This document shows, one piece after another, positions 1 to 7,601 of a stretch of DNA of 64,000 nt. The notes under the pieces are model-generated. The model made no database searches and was not told the origin of the DNA. It worked only from the letters and a program-made list of their open reading frames with translations. The position numbers and the translations under genes were made by a program. Position 1 is the first letter of the stretch. Every line of letters starts with the position of its first letter. Source of the stretch: Paludibacteraceae bacterium (GTDB lineage: Bacteria; Bacteroidota; Bacteroidia; Bacteroidales; Paludibacteraceae); the NCBI GenBank assembly GCA_017467185.1, contig JAFTSS010000017.1, positions 46,957 through 110,956 on the forward strand, written 5' to 3'.

Positions 1-470
1 TGATAGCCACGTGAGCCAAACCATTCTGTTTCAAAGGGAAAAATCGTAAACATACGATCGACATATCGCTTAATACTCTTAAGGCGATACTCTTTCCATG
101 CCCAAAGTTTTGGCGCAATATAATAATCAACCTCGGCAGAAGGTAGATTGCGTTTAACAAACTTTGCAAATCGAAGATTAAATCCTGGATAGTCAATCAG
201 CACAACCTTATCCGGCTTAAAATCAAGCAACTCATGTTCTGCAAGTCTTTGAAGACGAAATATTTTATCAATATTGAGTAGCACATTAACGAAACCCATA
301 AATGCCATGTTGCGATAATGCACTATGGGCTCTACTCCTGCCGACAGCGCCATAAGGTCGCCCCCAAAGAAACGGAATTGCGCTTCGGGGTCGCGACGTC
401 TAAGTTCGGCAATCAAACGACTGCCATGAAGGTCGCCAGAGGCTTCGCCTACTATTAGAAAATATCTCAT
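1..470 (-). CDS. lpxB: Lipid-A-disaccharide synthase, 5' part (runs off the window)
   Basis: This is the N-terminal ~156 residues of LpxB, the GT19 enzyme that condenses UDP-2,3-diacylglucosamine with lipid X to give the lipid A disaccharide at the inner face of the inner membrane. The reading frame stays open from the ATG at 470 to the window edge. It begins MRYFLIVGEASGDLHGSRL, the hallmark LpxB N-terminus, and continues with FFGGDLM, the MAFMGFVNVL segment, VLIDYPGFN and YYIAPKLWAWKE, all in the family order. The stop lies outside the window. The upstream order surE, small membrane protein, lpxB suggests a cell-envelope cluster. Recognition of the family is secure from these motifs. Confidence 0.95.
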   Translation of the reverse strand, partial: MRYFLIVGEASGDLHGSRLIAELRRRDPEAQFRFFGGDLMALSAGVEPIVHYRNMAFMGFVNVLLNIDKIFRLQRLAEHELLDFKPDKVVLIDYPGFNLRFAKFVKRNLPSAEVDYYIAPKLWAWKEYRLKSIKRYVDRMFTIFPFETEWFGSRGY

Positions 471-492
471 TTCAAATAAAAATCATAATTTA

Positions 493-736
493 TTTTAACA
501 GAAGTACAGAACTAATTTTTTAGGTTTACAAATTATTATCTGTATTTCTAATTCTATCAGGATAACAACTTTTTCAAGTACAAGCCTTGTAATTAGTAAT
601 TGTTATGAACCAAAGGTCTTTGAGCTAAAGGCGATAAAATTAGGGCATGTACTTAAAAAACAAATTCAGCCTATATAAACCAAACAAAACAACCCAACTA
701 TTTTATCCTATAATATATTTTGTACTTATGTTAAAA
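493..736. repeat. MITE-like element with 19-bp inverted ends (copy 1)
   Basis: The lpxB upstream gap is bounded by inverted 19-mers at 493-511 (TTTTAACAGAAGTACAGAA) and 718-736, whose reverse complement is TTTTAACATAAGTACAAAA, 17 of 19 identical. No ORF of its own is seen. A related shorter element lies at 33642-33798, and both contain the internal word CATGTACTTAAAAAA about 75-80 bp from the right end. A non-autonomous transposon-like element is inferred; no target duplication was demonstrated. Confidence 0.55.
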
Positions 737-741
737 AGAAA

Positions 742-1041
742 TCAAGAATTGATAACAACAAATACGGCTGATATTGCGATAAAAAGGAACAAAGAAGCAA
801 ATACTCCACGACAAGCACGCCACATTTCCCAAGTGTTAAGTAGAAAGACAATAGCCATATCTGGAAACACCGCAATACACAAGAGTTTGACAATCATACT
901 ATTGGTGCTTGCCAATTCAAGAATTGTTTTTAGAGAAAAGCCGACGAATGTGTTGTTCTGAATAAAAAGATACAACATTACTACTGGCATAATCAGCCCT
1001 ATCAACATTCCAAACCAAAGAGTATCAAGTTTTTGTTTCAT
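742..1041 (-). CDS. Small conserved-looking membrane protein between surE and lpxB
   Basis: About 99 residues beginning MKQKLDTLWFGML. I chose this ATG rather than one 18 codons upstream because those codons consist purely of the ACACGAG/ATATGAG heptamer repeat. There are about three hydrophobic stretches: one near residues 8-28, a central one with MIVKLLCIAVFPDMAIVFLL, and one at the C-terminus, SLFLFIAISAVFVVI. It is predicted to sit in the inner membrane. It lies between surE and lpxB on the same strand and is probably cotranscribed with them. I do not recognise a domain and assign no function. Confidence 0.7.
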   Translation of the reverse strand: MKQKLDTLWFGMLIGLIMPVVMLYLFIQNNTFVGFSLKTILELASTNSMIVKLLCIAVFPDMAIVFLLNTWEMWRACRGVFASLFLFIAISAVFVVINS

Positions 1042-1048
1042 ATTATTA

Positions 1049-1103
1049 GACACGAGATATGAGACACGAGACACGAGACACGAGATATGAGACACGAGAT
1101 ATG
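1049..1103. repeat. Heptamer word repeat (ACACGAG / ATATGAG)
   Basis: About seven tandem 7-bp words alternate between ACACGAG and ATATGAG, filling the gap between surE and the small membrane protein. The same words on the other strand occur at 32214-32275 and at 39730-39772. Confidence 0.8.
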
Positions 1104-1104
1104 T

Positions 1105-1857
1105 TTACGCTTCGTATTGTTTACAGTATTCGATAGCTTTATAGGCTGTCATATCGAATTGAAGTGGCACAACAGTGATATAACCATTTTCGATAGCACA
1201 TTGGTCGGCATTCATATCGTTGTCGTTGAGGAACATAAAATCGCCAATCAACCAATAGTAGTCATTAGCACGAGGCGCAGGAGTTTTGCCAAAATCATTA
1301 GCCCAACGACCTTCGGCTTGACGACAAGCACGGATACCTTTAACCTCGCCTTTCGGAGCATTCACATTAAGGCAAATATCTTTTGGCATTTCCGAATTGA
1401 TAGTTTTGGCTATAATTTGCTCGAAATAAGGCAATGAAGGTTCAAAATCAGCATCTGCATCATGGTCACACAACGAAAAACCAATCGATGGGATACCATG
1501 CAAAGCACCCTCGATAGCGGCACCAATAGTGCCAGAATATATGACATTGATACTTGCATTAGAGCCATGATTGATACCCGAAATAACAAGGTTGGGTTTC
1601 TCATCAAGCAACTGGCTGATAGCAAGTTTCACACAATCGGCAGGAGTACCACTGACTGCATATTGAGTAATATTTTCATTGTCGGAAGGAACAGGTTTTA
1701 CCGACACAGGCACCTCAATGGTCAAAGCACTCGACTGAGCCGAACGCGGTCCGTTTGGTGCCACCACTACTACTTGGCCATATTTTGCCGCCACACGAGC
1801 AATTGTCTGAATACCTTTGGCTTGAATGCCATCATCGTTTGTAATTAAAATCAACAT
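1105..1857 (-). CDS. surE: 5'/3'-nucleotidase SurE
   Basis: A 250-residue SurE-family metal-dependent nucleoside monophosphate phosphatase, cytosolic. The N-terminus MLILITNDDG places the two metal-binding aspartates at residues 8 and 9, as in characterised SurE proteins. Further family signatures are VVVAPNGPRSAQSSALT (metal/substrate serine region), GTPADCVKLA and NLVISGINHGSN with the metal-binding asparagine, followed by SGTIGAAIEGAL. Length is normal for the family (about 250). The upstream 100 bp is a 7-bp word repeat plus CTAGAT words, with no recognisable promoter, so transcription may come from gldF. Cellular role (nucleotide turnover, stress) is from family knowledge. Confidence 0.96.
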   Translation of the reverse strand: MLILITNDDGIQAKGIQTIARVAAKYGQVVVVAPNGPRSAQSSALTIEVPVSVKPVPSDNENITQYAVSGTPADCVKLAISQLLDEKPNLVISGINHGSNASINVIYSGTIGAAIEGALHGIPSIGFSLCDHDADADFEPSLPYFEQIIAKTINSEMPKDICLNVNAPKGEVKGIRACRQAEGRWANDFGKTPAPRANDYYWLIGDFMFLNDNDMNADQCAIENGYITVVPLQFDMTAYKAIEYCKQYEA

Positions 1858-1865
1858 AAGAAATT

Positions 1866-1922
1866 TGAAAGTTTAAAGTTGAAAGTTGAGAGTTGAAAGT
1901 TAAAAGTTGAAAGTTGAAAGTT
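1866..1922. repeat. Heptamer word repeat (GAAAGTT / GAGAGTT)
   Basis: Eight tandem 7-bp words of the GAAAGTT/GAGAGTT type fill the gap between gldF and surE, followed by short CTAGAT words to 1957. Related words occur upstream of the AraC gene, inside tolC and inside the second giant. Confidence 0.8.
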
Positions 1923-1957
1923 ATCTAGATCTCCTAGATATTCTAGCCCCCTAGATA

Positions 1958-2677
1958 CTATTTTTTGATTTGACGCATTGTTAAATAGATAAATCCTATA
2001 GTCAATGCTACAAAATATATAATATCGCGACTATCAATTACACCACGTGAAATTGATTTATAATGTTCATTTATACCCAGTTGACGCAACCAATAGGCTA
2101 TTTCGCCAGAAAAGAGCGACCCCACAAGTTCAAATCCATAAAACAATAAAAAAGAGATAACTACAGAAAAGATAAATGCGACAACTTGATTAGAGGTAAG
2201 CGAAGAGCCAAATGTACCAATTGCCACATAGACCGCAGCCAAAAATAGCAAACCCATCCACGAACCCCAAAATGCACCCGAATCGACATTGCCCATAGGT
2301 TCGGCAAGAATGTAAACCGACAAAAACCAAATGAGCGAAGGCAACAAAGCAATGATAACCAGCACCCAACCAGCAAAAGCCTTACCGGCAACAATATCAA
2401 GACGAGAAAGCGGTTTTGTCAACAACAATTCAATAGTACCCTCCGACTTTTCTTCTGCAAAAAAGCGCATTGTAATGGCAGGGCACAAAAACAAATAGAG
2501 CCAAGGAGCCAAAAAAAACAAAGCATCAAGCGATGCATAACCACTATCAAACACATTCCATTGTCCTGGCAATACCCACAAAAACAAAGCATTTGCCAAC
2601 ACGAACAAGGCAAAAACAACATATCCTGTAAAAGAAGAAAAAAAAGCCTTTAACTCTTTTTTAAAAATTATCACCAT
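1958..2677 (-). CDS. gldF: GldF-like ABC-2 permease
   Basis: A 239-residue polytopic inner-membrane protein with six hydrophobic segments. It begins MVIIFKKELKAFFSSFTGYV and contains the ABC-2 signature FFAEEKSEGTIELLLTKPLSRLDIVAGK, strongly resembling GldF, the permease of the GldAFG ABC transporter of Bacteroidota; GldF of gliding species is about 240 residues. gldG, usually directly downstream, is absent here: surE follows instead. It ends in TAG, showing that TAG acts as an ordinary stop in this genome. The gene is divergent from the PagL-like pair; a TATCTTTG -7 box lies at 2778-2785 on the minus strand without a clear -33 partner. Function in this organism is inferred only. Confidence 0.85.
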   Translation of the reverse strand: MVIIFKKELKAFFSSFTGYVVFALFVLANALFLWVLPGQWNVFDSGYASLDALFFLAPWLYLFLCPAITMRFFAEEKSEGTIELLLTKPLSRLDIVAGKAFAGWVLVIIALLPSLIWFLSVYILAEPMGNVDSGAFWGSWMGLLFLAAVYVAIGTFGSSLTSNQVVAFIFSVVISFLLFYGFELVGSLFSGEIAYWLRQLGINEHYKSISRGVIDSRDIIYFVALTIGFIYLTMRQIKK

Positions 2678-2682
2678 TTTTT

Positions 2683-2713
2683 TTTGTTATATAAAATAAA
2701 ATTAGTAACTTTG
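2683..2713 (+). promoter_or_regulatory. Bacteroidota-type promoter for the PagL-like pair
   Basis: TTTG at 2683-2686 is followed after 19 bp by TAACTTTG at 2706-2713, a perfect match to the TTTG-N19-21-TAnnTTTG consensus. It would give a leader of roughly 85 bases before the ATG at 2804. Confidence 0.8.
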
Positions 2714-2803
2714 CGCCTTGAATTGTACATACAATTGCACGCACAATATTTATAATAAAACTCCGATTAACACTCGGCAAAGATACAAATTTTATTTGAA
2801 ATC

Positions 2804-3928
2804 ATGAAACGAATTTTACCTATTTTGTTGTTTTTTTGCGTAATTTTCTCGTTAACAGCACAAAATAATCATGTTGTTAAGGTTAAATTTTACGGAGGAT
2901 ACATCATTCCTGCTAACGTATACAAGAATTTAAACACAAAAGGTCCTGCATTAGGAGCTGAATTAAACTACGAAATTCTACCATCAGGCAGATATTCGTG
3001 GGAAAAACATTGGGGTTATCCAACTCTTGGTGTAGGTATTTTGGGAACAGACCTTGGCAACCCTCAAGTATTAGGTATGATGCTTGCGGTATACCCTTAC
3101 GTAAATTGGAATTTTGTACGTACAGATGCCATAGAATTTGGGCTCAAAACAGGTATGGGTGCCGCATTCTTCAGCAAAACACATGCAGCCAATGGAGGTT
3201 ATGTAGCAGCATATCTTTCGGCAGGATTAAATTTCCAGTTTAACATCAACAAAAATGCAGCTATTGCATTAGATTTAGGTTATAATGCTACTAACAATGG
3301 TGAGATATATCTACCTAACTCAACAATGAATATGGTATATGGAGCATTAGGTTTCCGCTACAGAATGGGTAGTTCATCTTATTCATACCCACGTATCAGT
3401 CGTGCCGACAATCTTCCATATAAATTCATGATTAATGCTTCTGTAGGTGCAGGTTTCCGCAACGACAAAAGAGATAAGTTGCCAGAAGTGCAATCAAATG
3501 TTCATGCTGATATTATATGGAAAACGACCAACTGCTATGCAGTAGGTCCTGCTATTGATTTAGGATTTACACCTAACGGCATGCGATTAGGCGTTGCCTT
3601 GGCAAATGCTTTCACAATGGGACGAGTAACAGGGTTGATTGATGCAGGTTATTATGTATATGACAAAGTGGCTCAAAATAATGGATTTAAAGGATTTTGG
3701 TATAAATTCGATCCAAATGAGACAGATGGTCCTTTATATTTGAGAGCAGGTCTTCGTGTACGCATATTTGATAATATCTTTGCTCAAGTTACAGGTAAAA
3801 CTCACCTTTACAGATTTGACTATATAGAATTTGGTATTGGCTACTCTATTCCTTATTCAACAGCTCGCGGTAGCCGTTTCGGAGGTAGAACAAGCCGTTA
3901 TGGTTATGGCTATAGCCGTGCTAGATAA
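2804..3928 (+). CDS. PagL/acyloxyacyl-hydrolase-like outer membrane protein, catalytic motif degenerate
   Basis: A 374-residue beta-barrel protein with a signal peptide ending LTAQ. It aligns along its length with the gene just downstream and resembles the Bacteroidota acyloxyacyl hydrolase (PagL-like lipid A deacylase) group: YGGYIIPAN near the start, then PTLGVGILGTDLGNPQVLG, and the region before LPN that normally holds the His-x-Ser-Asn-Gly catalytic motif. Here that site reads A-T-N-N-G (residues 162-166), so both the catalytic His and Ser positions are substituted. The C-terminal half contains more amphipathic strands and a Gly/Tyr/Arg-rich tail. It may therefore be a non-catalytic paralogue. 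The stop and the next start are only 2 bp apart, so the pair is an operon. Confidence 0.8.
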   Translation: MKRILPILLFFCVIFSLTAQNNHVVKVKFYGGYIIPANVYKNLNTKGPALGAELNYEILPSGRYSWEKHWGYPTLGVGILGTDLGNPQVLGMMLAVYPYVNWNFVRTDAIEFGLKTGMGAAFFSKTHAANGGYVAAYLSAGLNFQFNINKNAAIALDLGYNATNNGEIYLPNSTMNMVYGALGFRYRMGSSSYSYPRISRADNLPYKFMINASVGAGFRNDKRDKLPEVQSNVHADIIWKTTNCYAVGPAIDLGFTPNGMRLGVALANAFTMGRVTGLIDAGYYVYDKVAQNNGFKGFWYKFDPNETDGPLYLRAGLRVRIFDNIFAQVTGKTHLYRFDYIEFGIGYSIPYSTARGSRFGGRTSRYGYGYSRAR

Positions 3929-3930
3929 TA

Positions 3931-5277
3931 ATGCGAAAATTTCTCATCACATTACTCCTCGTATTAGGTGTAGCAACTATGCTATATAGCCAACCTGAAA
4001 CATTTGTGTTCAAAGCACAAGTGATAGGAGGACAAATAATACCAACAAATAAAACCTTAAAAAGCATAAATCCCGACCTTACTTTAGGCGGTGAAATCGC
4101 AATAGAATTTCCATCATGGGGTGAGTACCCATGGCAACAATATTTAAGCAAACCGACTCTTGGAGTCGGTTTTGTTGGTTTAAACCTTGGCGATCACAAT
4201 ATATTAGGTCAATCGTTTGCAATATATCCCTATCTACTCATAGACATAGTAAAAACACCCCACTTCGAACTAAATTGGAAAGTGGGAGCAGGGCTTAGTT
4301 TTTTCAATAAAACATATAATCGTGTTTATGAAAAGTACAACCCAGAAACAGTTCCCGAATGGTCATACTATGGGTCAACTTGCAACAACTTAATTGGCTC
4401 AATAATCAACGTATATCTCACAACAGGAGCTAATTTTAATTTTCCTATCACAAAACAATTTGCCGTGCATGCCGACTTTGGCCATATGCACATGAGTAAT
4501 GGTTCAATACTTCAACCCAATGGTGGTATCAACATATTATACGCCTCAGTAGGAGCAACATATCGTCTTGAAACAGAATGTAAATATTGCAAACACGATA
4601 AAAAAGCCACTTTTCCCTCATTACCATATAAATGGAGCATCAACATCACAGGTTCAGGCGGTTATCGCGAGCTATACTATGGCGATGATAAAGGATATGG
4701 CATAGGCTCACTACACATAGGGGCTACATACAATATATGCAATTGGTATGCTCTTGGAGGGGGAGTTGATGCATTCTATGATGGTGTTTTCAACCAACAA
4801 GGAGGGACACGACTTGAAAGTTTGACAGCCGAACAACGCCAAGAACAATTAAAACACACTCGTTTCGGGCGATACATAATTCTCAATGAAGATTTGTCAA
4901 ATAAATTCCGAGTAGGTATAAGCATAAACAACGAATTCAAAATTGGGCGTATAACAGCAATTTTAGATTGGGGTATTTACCTGTACGACCCTATCAGATT
5001 AGCGTATTACACAGATGACTCTTACAAGCATAAATACGAAAAACGACCTATGTTATATAAATACGACATCGAGAAAGAGGATGGGTGGAATTATTTACGC
5101 TTAGGAGTAAGATGTAGGGTGTGGGATAATTTATATATCCAAGCCGCAGTAAAAACCCACTTATCGAAAGCCGAAATGATTGAATGGGGCATTGGTTATC
5201 AAATACCATTCAAACGAAAAATGAAAGAAAACGAATTATTTGAGACAATTGACGGATGGCAAATATACCACCAATAA
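3931..5277 (+). CDS. PagL/acyloxyacyl-hydrolase-like outer membrane protein, intact His-x-Ser motif
   Basis: A 448-residue outer membrane barrel, signal peptide ending at about residue 20 (MLYSQ). It shares PTLGVGFVGLNLGDHNILG and other blocks with the preceding gene. Residues 187-191 read H-M-S-N-G, matching the His and Ser spacing of PagL-type deacylases; the third catalytic position (Glu in Pseudomonas PagL, 12 residues after Ser) is Asn here. The predicted role is removal of an acyl chain from lipid A at the cell surface, by family analogy. A small cysteine pair motif C-K-Y-C follows the barrel core. Its ATG is at TAATAATG just after the upstream stop. Compared with single-domain PagL (about 180 residues) it carries a long extra C-terminal half. 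Confidence 0.8.
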   Translation: MRKFLITLLLVLGVATMLYSQPETFVFKAQVIGGQIIPTNKTLKSINPDLTLGGEIAIEFPSWGEYPWQQYLSKPTLGVGFVGLNLGDHNILGQSFAIYPYLLIDIVKTPHFELNWKVGAGLSFFNKTYNRVYEKYNPETVPEWSYYGSTCNNLIGSIINVYLTTGANFNFPITKQFAVHADFGHMHMSNGSILQPNGGINILYASVGATYRLETECKYCKHDKKATFPSLPYKWSINITGSGGYRELYYGDDKGYGIGSLHIGATYNICNWYALGGGVDAFYDGVFNQQGGTRLESLTAEQRQEQLKHTRFGRYIILNEDLSNKFRVGISINNEFKIGRITAILDWGIYLYDPIRLAYYTDDSYKHKYEKRPMLYKYDIEKEDGWNYLRLGVRCRVWDNLYIQAAVKTHLSKAEMIEWGIGYQIPFKRKMKENELFETIDGWQIYHQ

Positions 5278-5287
5278 AGAAGATGTG

Positions 5288-5613
5288 TTCGATATAACTT
5301 TATAGTACCCAGATGGCACGGCATTTTTTATCACATACTCCTCCGTATTGCAAACATATCGAGCGGACGCACGAGCCGTGCGTCCCTACATTGAGGAATT
5401 TTTACTGATTTTTTATAGGTGTAATAGGTATTATCGGTGATTTGCTGTATAAATTTTTTCAACATGGCGGTTGATAGGACGCAGTTCGCCGTGTCCCTAC
5501 ATTGGGAAAGGCTTTGCTGATTTTTTATAGGTGTAATAGGTATTATCGGTGATTTGCTGTATAGATTTTTTCAACCTGGCGGTTGATAGGACGCAGCTCG
5601 CTGCGTCCCTACA
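5288..5613. repeat. 110-bp tandem-repeat element, short array
   Basis: The gap between the PagL-like pair and ompA holds a leader (TTCGATATAACTTTATAG at 5288-5305, then GCAAACATAT) shared with the array at 20.4 kb, followed by GTCCCTACAT anchors at 5382, 5493 and 5604, i.e. two full units of 111 bp. Each unit carries the hairpins CAACx-TGGC-GGTTG and GGACGCAG-loop-CTGCGTCC (one is the GCAC/GTGC variant). From about 5614 to 5766 no repeat or gene is seen. Confidence 0.85.
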
Positions 5614-5766
5614 TTGATATGCTCGACAGATTACACGGATGCCACCAACAATAATAAATCAATAAATTCTATGTCGCACCCACGGTGCTTATTTCATATA
5701 AATCCCCAGATGGATTATATCACCTCTTCGAGGCTTACGATTTTAGCGGACAGCAATGATAGAAAA

Positions 5767-7068
5767 TTAAAACACCAAACGCAAAACTACAACTCTTTGC
5801 TCCGCTAACGAAGTTGTATAAGCCTTTTTAGTACTTCCATAAGAAATAGTAACTATCCTATCATTCGGAACATTATACTTTGTAGTCAACAAATTTTGTA
5901 CATAGGCAGTTCTTTCCTCCGACAATTTTTGGTTATACTCAGGTGTTCCTGTTTCTTCATCGGCATACCCTTCAAGTTGAATTTTAGCAGAAGGGAAAGC
6001 ATCTAAAAGAGCCGAAACATTAATAAGTTGATTGTTTATCTCAACCGCTGGATTTGCAGTATTTATATCAAACAACACTGTACCTATTACTTTATCATCC
6101 AACTCCTCCACAGAACCTGACTTATTAGCGACAACCGTAATATAAGTGTTTTCTTGTTTTAACTCATCCAAACGTCTTTCTAAATTAGATAATTTTTCCA
6201 CTAACTCAGAGTTATCTACAGATACACTAGGGACATCTTTCACGTAAGATTCCTCTCTTTTATCATTTACTCGCTGATGATCAACATACTTTATTCGTGG
6301 CACTACTCTATCCTTTCCCGAAAACTTATGACCACCAATATTGTAAGTTACACCTACCGTAAAAGAAAATAAAGGATCAACAACGCTACCCGTCAAACGT
6401 CCATCGTACATATCGGGCATCAAAGTAGTTTTAACCTCTATATTTACATCAACCTCTGGCAAAATACGATATTTACCCATTACAGAAAAATTAGTAGTAA
6501 TAACATCAGCATTAGGCATACCTTTTACTCCAAACACATGCATATATCCCAAACCTATGGCAGGAATAACATCCCAATGATCTTTATTACTAAAACCGCC
6601 ATAAACAAGGCTCATTATACTAACAGTCAAATCGGCGTGCATATTCATAAAATAAATAGGATATACATACGAACCATCAGGACGAATATTGACAAAATCT
6701 CGAATAGGGTCATTATTTCCAAATATACCATTCTGCAATTTATCGCCGATATACGAACCATAGGCAGAACTACCCGCAGCAGCAGAATAACCTTCAATTT
6801 GAATTCTTGCACCTAAATACGGAGAAAACCATTTACCAGCAGCTATTGTGATATTAGGTGTCAAATTGTTTATTCCATTATTCAATCGAGCATCCTTTGA
6901 GAACAAAACATTACCACCAATCGATAATTCGGTGTACCAATTATCAACCCAAGAACCAAAACCATTATAACGGACAGTATCGTCAGCCAAGTTTTGTGTT
7001 GCATTATTAGCAAAAAGTCCTATAGCAAATGCAACAAACCAAACGAATGTGAAAACTCTTACTTTCAT
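5767..7068 (-). CDS. OmpA-family outer membrane protein
   Basis: 433 residues, last gene of the five-gene giant operon. The signal peptide is MKVRVFTFVWFVAFAIGLFA. Residues ~30-270 look like a beta-barrel (alternating aromatic/hydrophobic strands: WYTELSIGGNVLFS, GKWFSPYLGARIQIEGY, PAIGLGYMHVFG). Residues ~285-315 form a coiled-coil-like linker (LVEKLSNLERRLDELKQE). Residues ~325-433 are an OmpA C-terminal peptidoglycan-binding domain: VLFDINTA, IQLEGYADEETGTPEYNQKLSEERT, YNVPNDRI. It would anchor the outer membrane, and perhaps the operon's surface proteins, to the cell wall. The gap to the upstream lipoprotein gene is only 33 bp, so the two are probably cotranscribed. Confidence 0.9.
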   Translation of the reverse strand: MKVRVFTFVWFVAFAIGLFANNATQNLADDTVRYNGFGSWVDNWYTELSIGGNVLFSKDARLNNGINNLTPNITIAAGKWFSPYLGARIQIEGYSAAAGSSAYGSYIGDKLQNGIFGNNDPIRDFVNIRPDGSYVYPIYFMNMHADLTVSIMSLVYGGFSNKDHWDVIPAIGLGYMHVFGVKGMPNADVITTNFSVMGKYRILPEVDVNIEVKTTLMPDMYDGRLTGSVVDPLFSFTVGVTYNIGGHKFSGKDRVVPRIKYVDHQRVNDKREESYVKDVPSVSVDNSELVEKLSNLERRLDELKQENTYITVVANKSGSVEELDDKVIGTVLFDINTANPAVEINNQLINVSALLDAFPSAKIQLEGYADEETGTPEYNQKLSEERTAYVQNLLTTKYNVPNDRIVTISYGSTKKAYTTSLAEQRVVVLRLVF

Positions 7069-7101
7069 AGTAACTAAAATTTAATAGGTTATAGGTTACG
7101 T

Positions 7102-7521
7102 CTATAAAATTACAAAAGTCGGGACAAACGGATTATCAGTAGAACCGAGACGTTTGTTGATTTCAAAAGGAATCTGCTCTGTAACTTGATACATATATTT
7201 ATTTGCAACATTATAATATTTCAAATCGATATTAGCGACCTCATCAGCCGCAGCCGAAACAATAATATAGAACAAACCATCTTGTTGAATTGAGACTCCT
7301 CGACATTCACCGTTAATGAATGCACCCACAACATCTTCGGTTCCTTGGTATGGCTTAATGTTAGCTGGCAAATCCATTACGATTGTACAACTCTCCGAAA
7401 GACCTTCATAAGACATTACCGCCCAATGAGGATTTTCATAAGTATTATATTTTTCTTTTTCACAAGAAAACAGTGTCAACGTTAAAGCAATAAGTGCATA
7501 TATAAAAACATTCTTTTTCAT
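7102..7521 (-). CDS. Small lipoprotein carrying the AFxxxxCxG module
   Basis: 139 residues. The lipobox TLFSC gives Cys at about residue 20, so it is a predicted outer-membrane lipoprotein. Residues ~60-139 hold a module (DVVGAFINGECRGV, then D-G-L-F-Y-I-I-V, ending GSTDNPFVP) that recurs inside the giants: EVGVFAGAECRGANVSESDG near the end of the second giant, and AAFNGAECVGVA and AAFINNQCVGVA in both. The resemblance to the last module of the second giant is closest. The matching position in the first giant (AIVGGLEQSKAV) lacks the Cys, so the stand-alone protein might supply what the giant has lost (inference). Fourth gene of the operon. Confidence 0.8.
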   Translation of the reverse strand: MKKNVFIYALIALTLTLFSCEKEKYNTYENPHWAVMSYEGLSESCTIVMDLPANIKPYQGTEDVVGAFINGECRGVSIQQDGLFYIIVSAAADEVANIDLKYYNVANKYMYQVTEQIPFEINKRLGSTDNPFVPTFVIL

Positions 7522-7552
7522 AATCGTATAATTTTAATAGTTAATATTAAAA

Positions 7553-7590
7553 GGGGACTTCTAAAATATAAGACTATTTATAAAGTCCCC
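7553..7590 (-). terminator. Weak hairpin between the giant and the small lipoprotein
   Basis: GGGGACTT (7553-7560) and AAGTCCCC (7583-7590) form an 8-bp stem with a 22-nt loop. On the minus strand it is followed by TTTTAAT, so it may partially terminate or protect the mRNA end after the giant. Attenuation is inference. Confidence 0.5.
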
Positions 7591-7601
7591 ATAAATTAGA
7601 T

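Noticed and set aside
742..1095. Longer start for the small membrane protein (18 extra codons)
   Set aside because: The extra codons consist only of the heptamer repeat.
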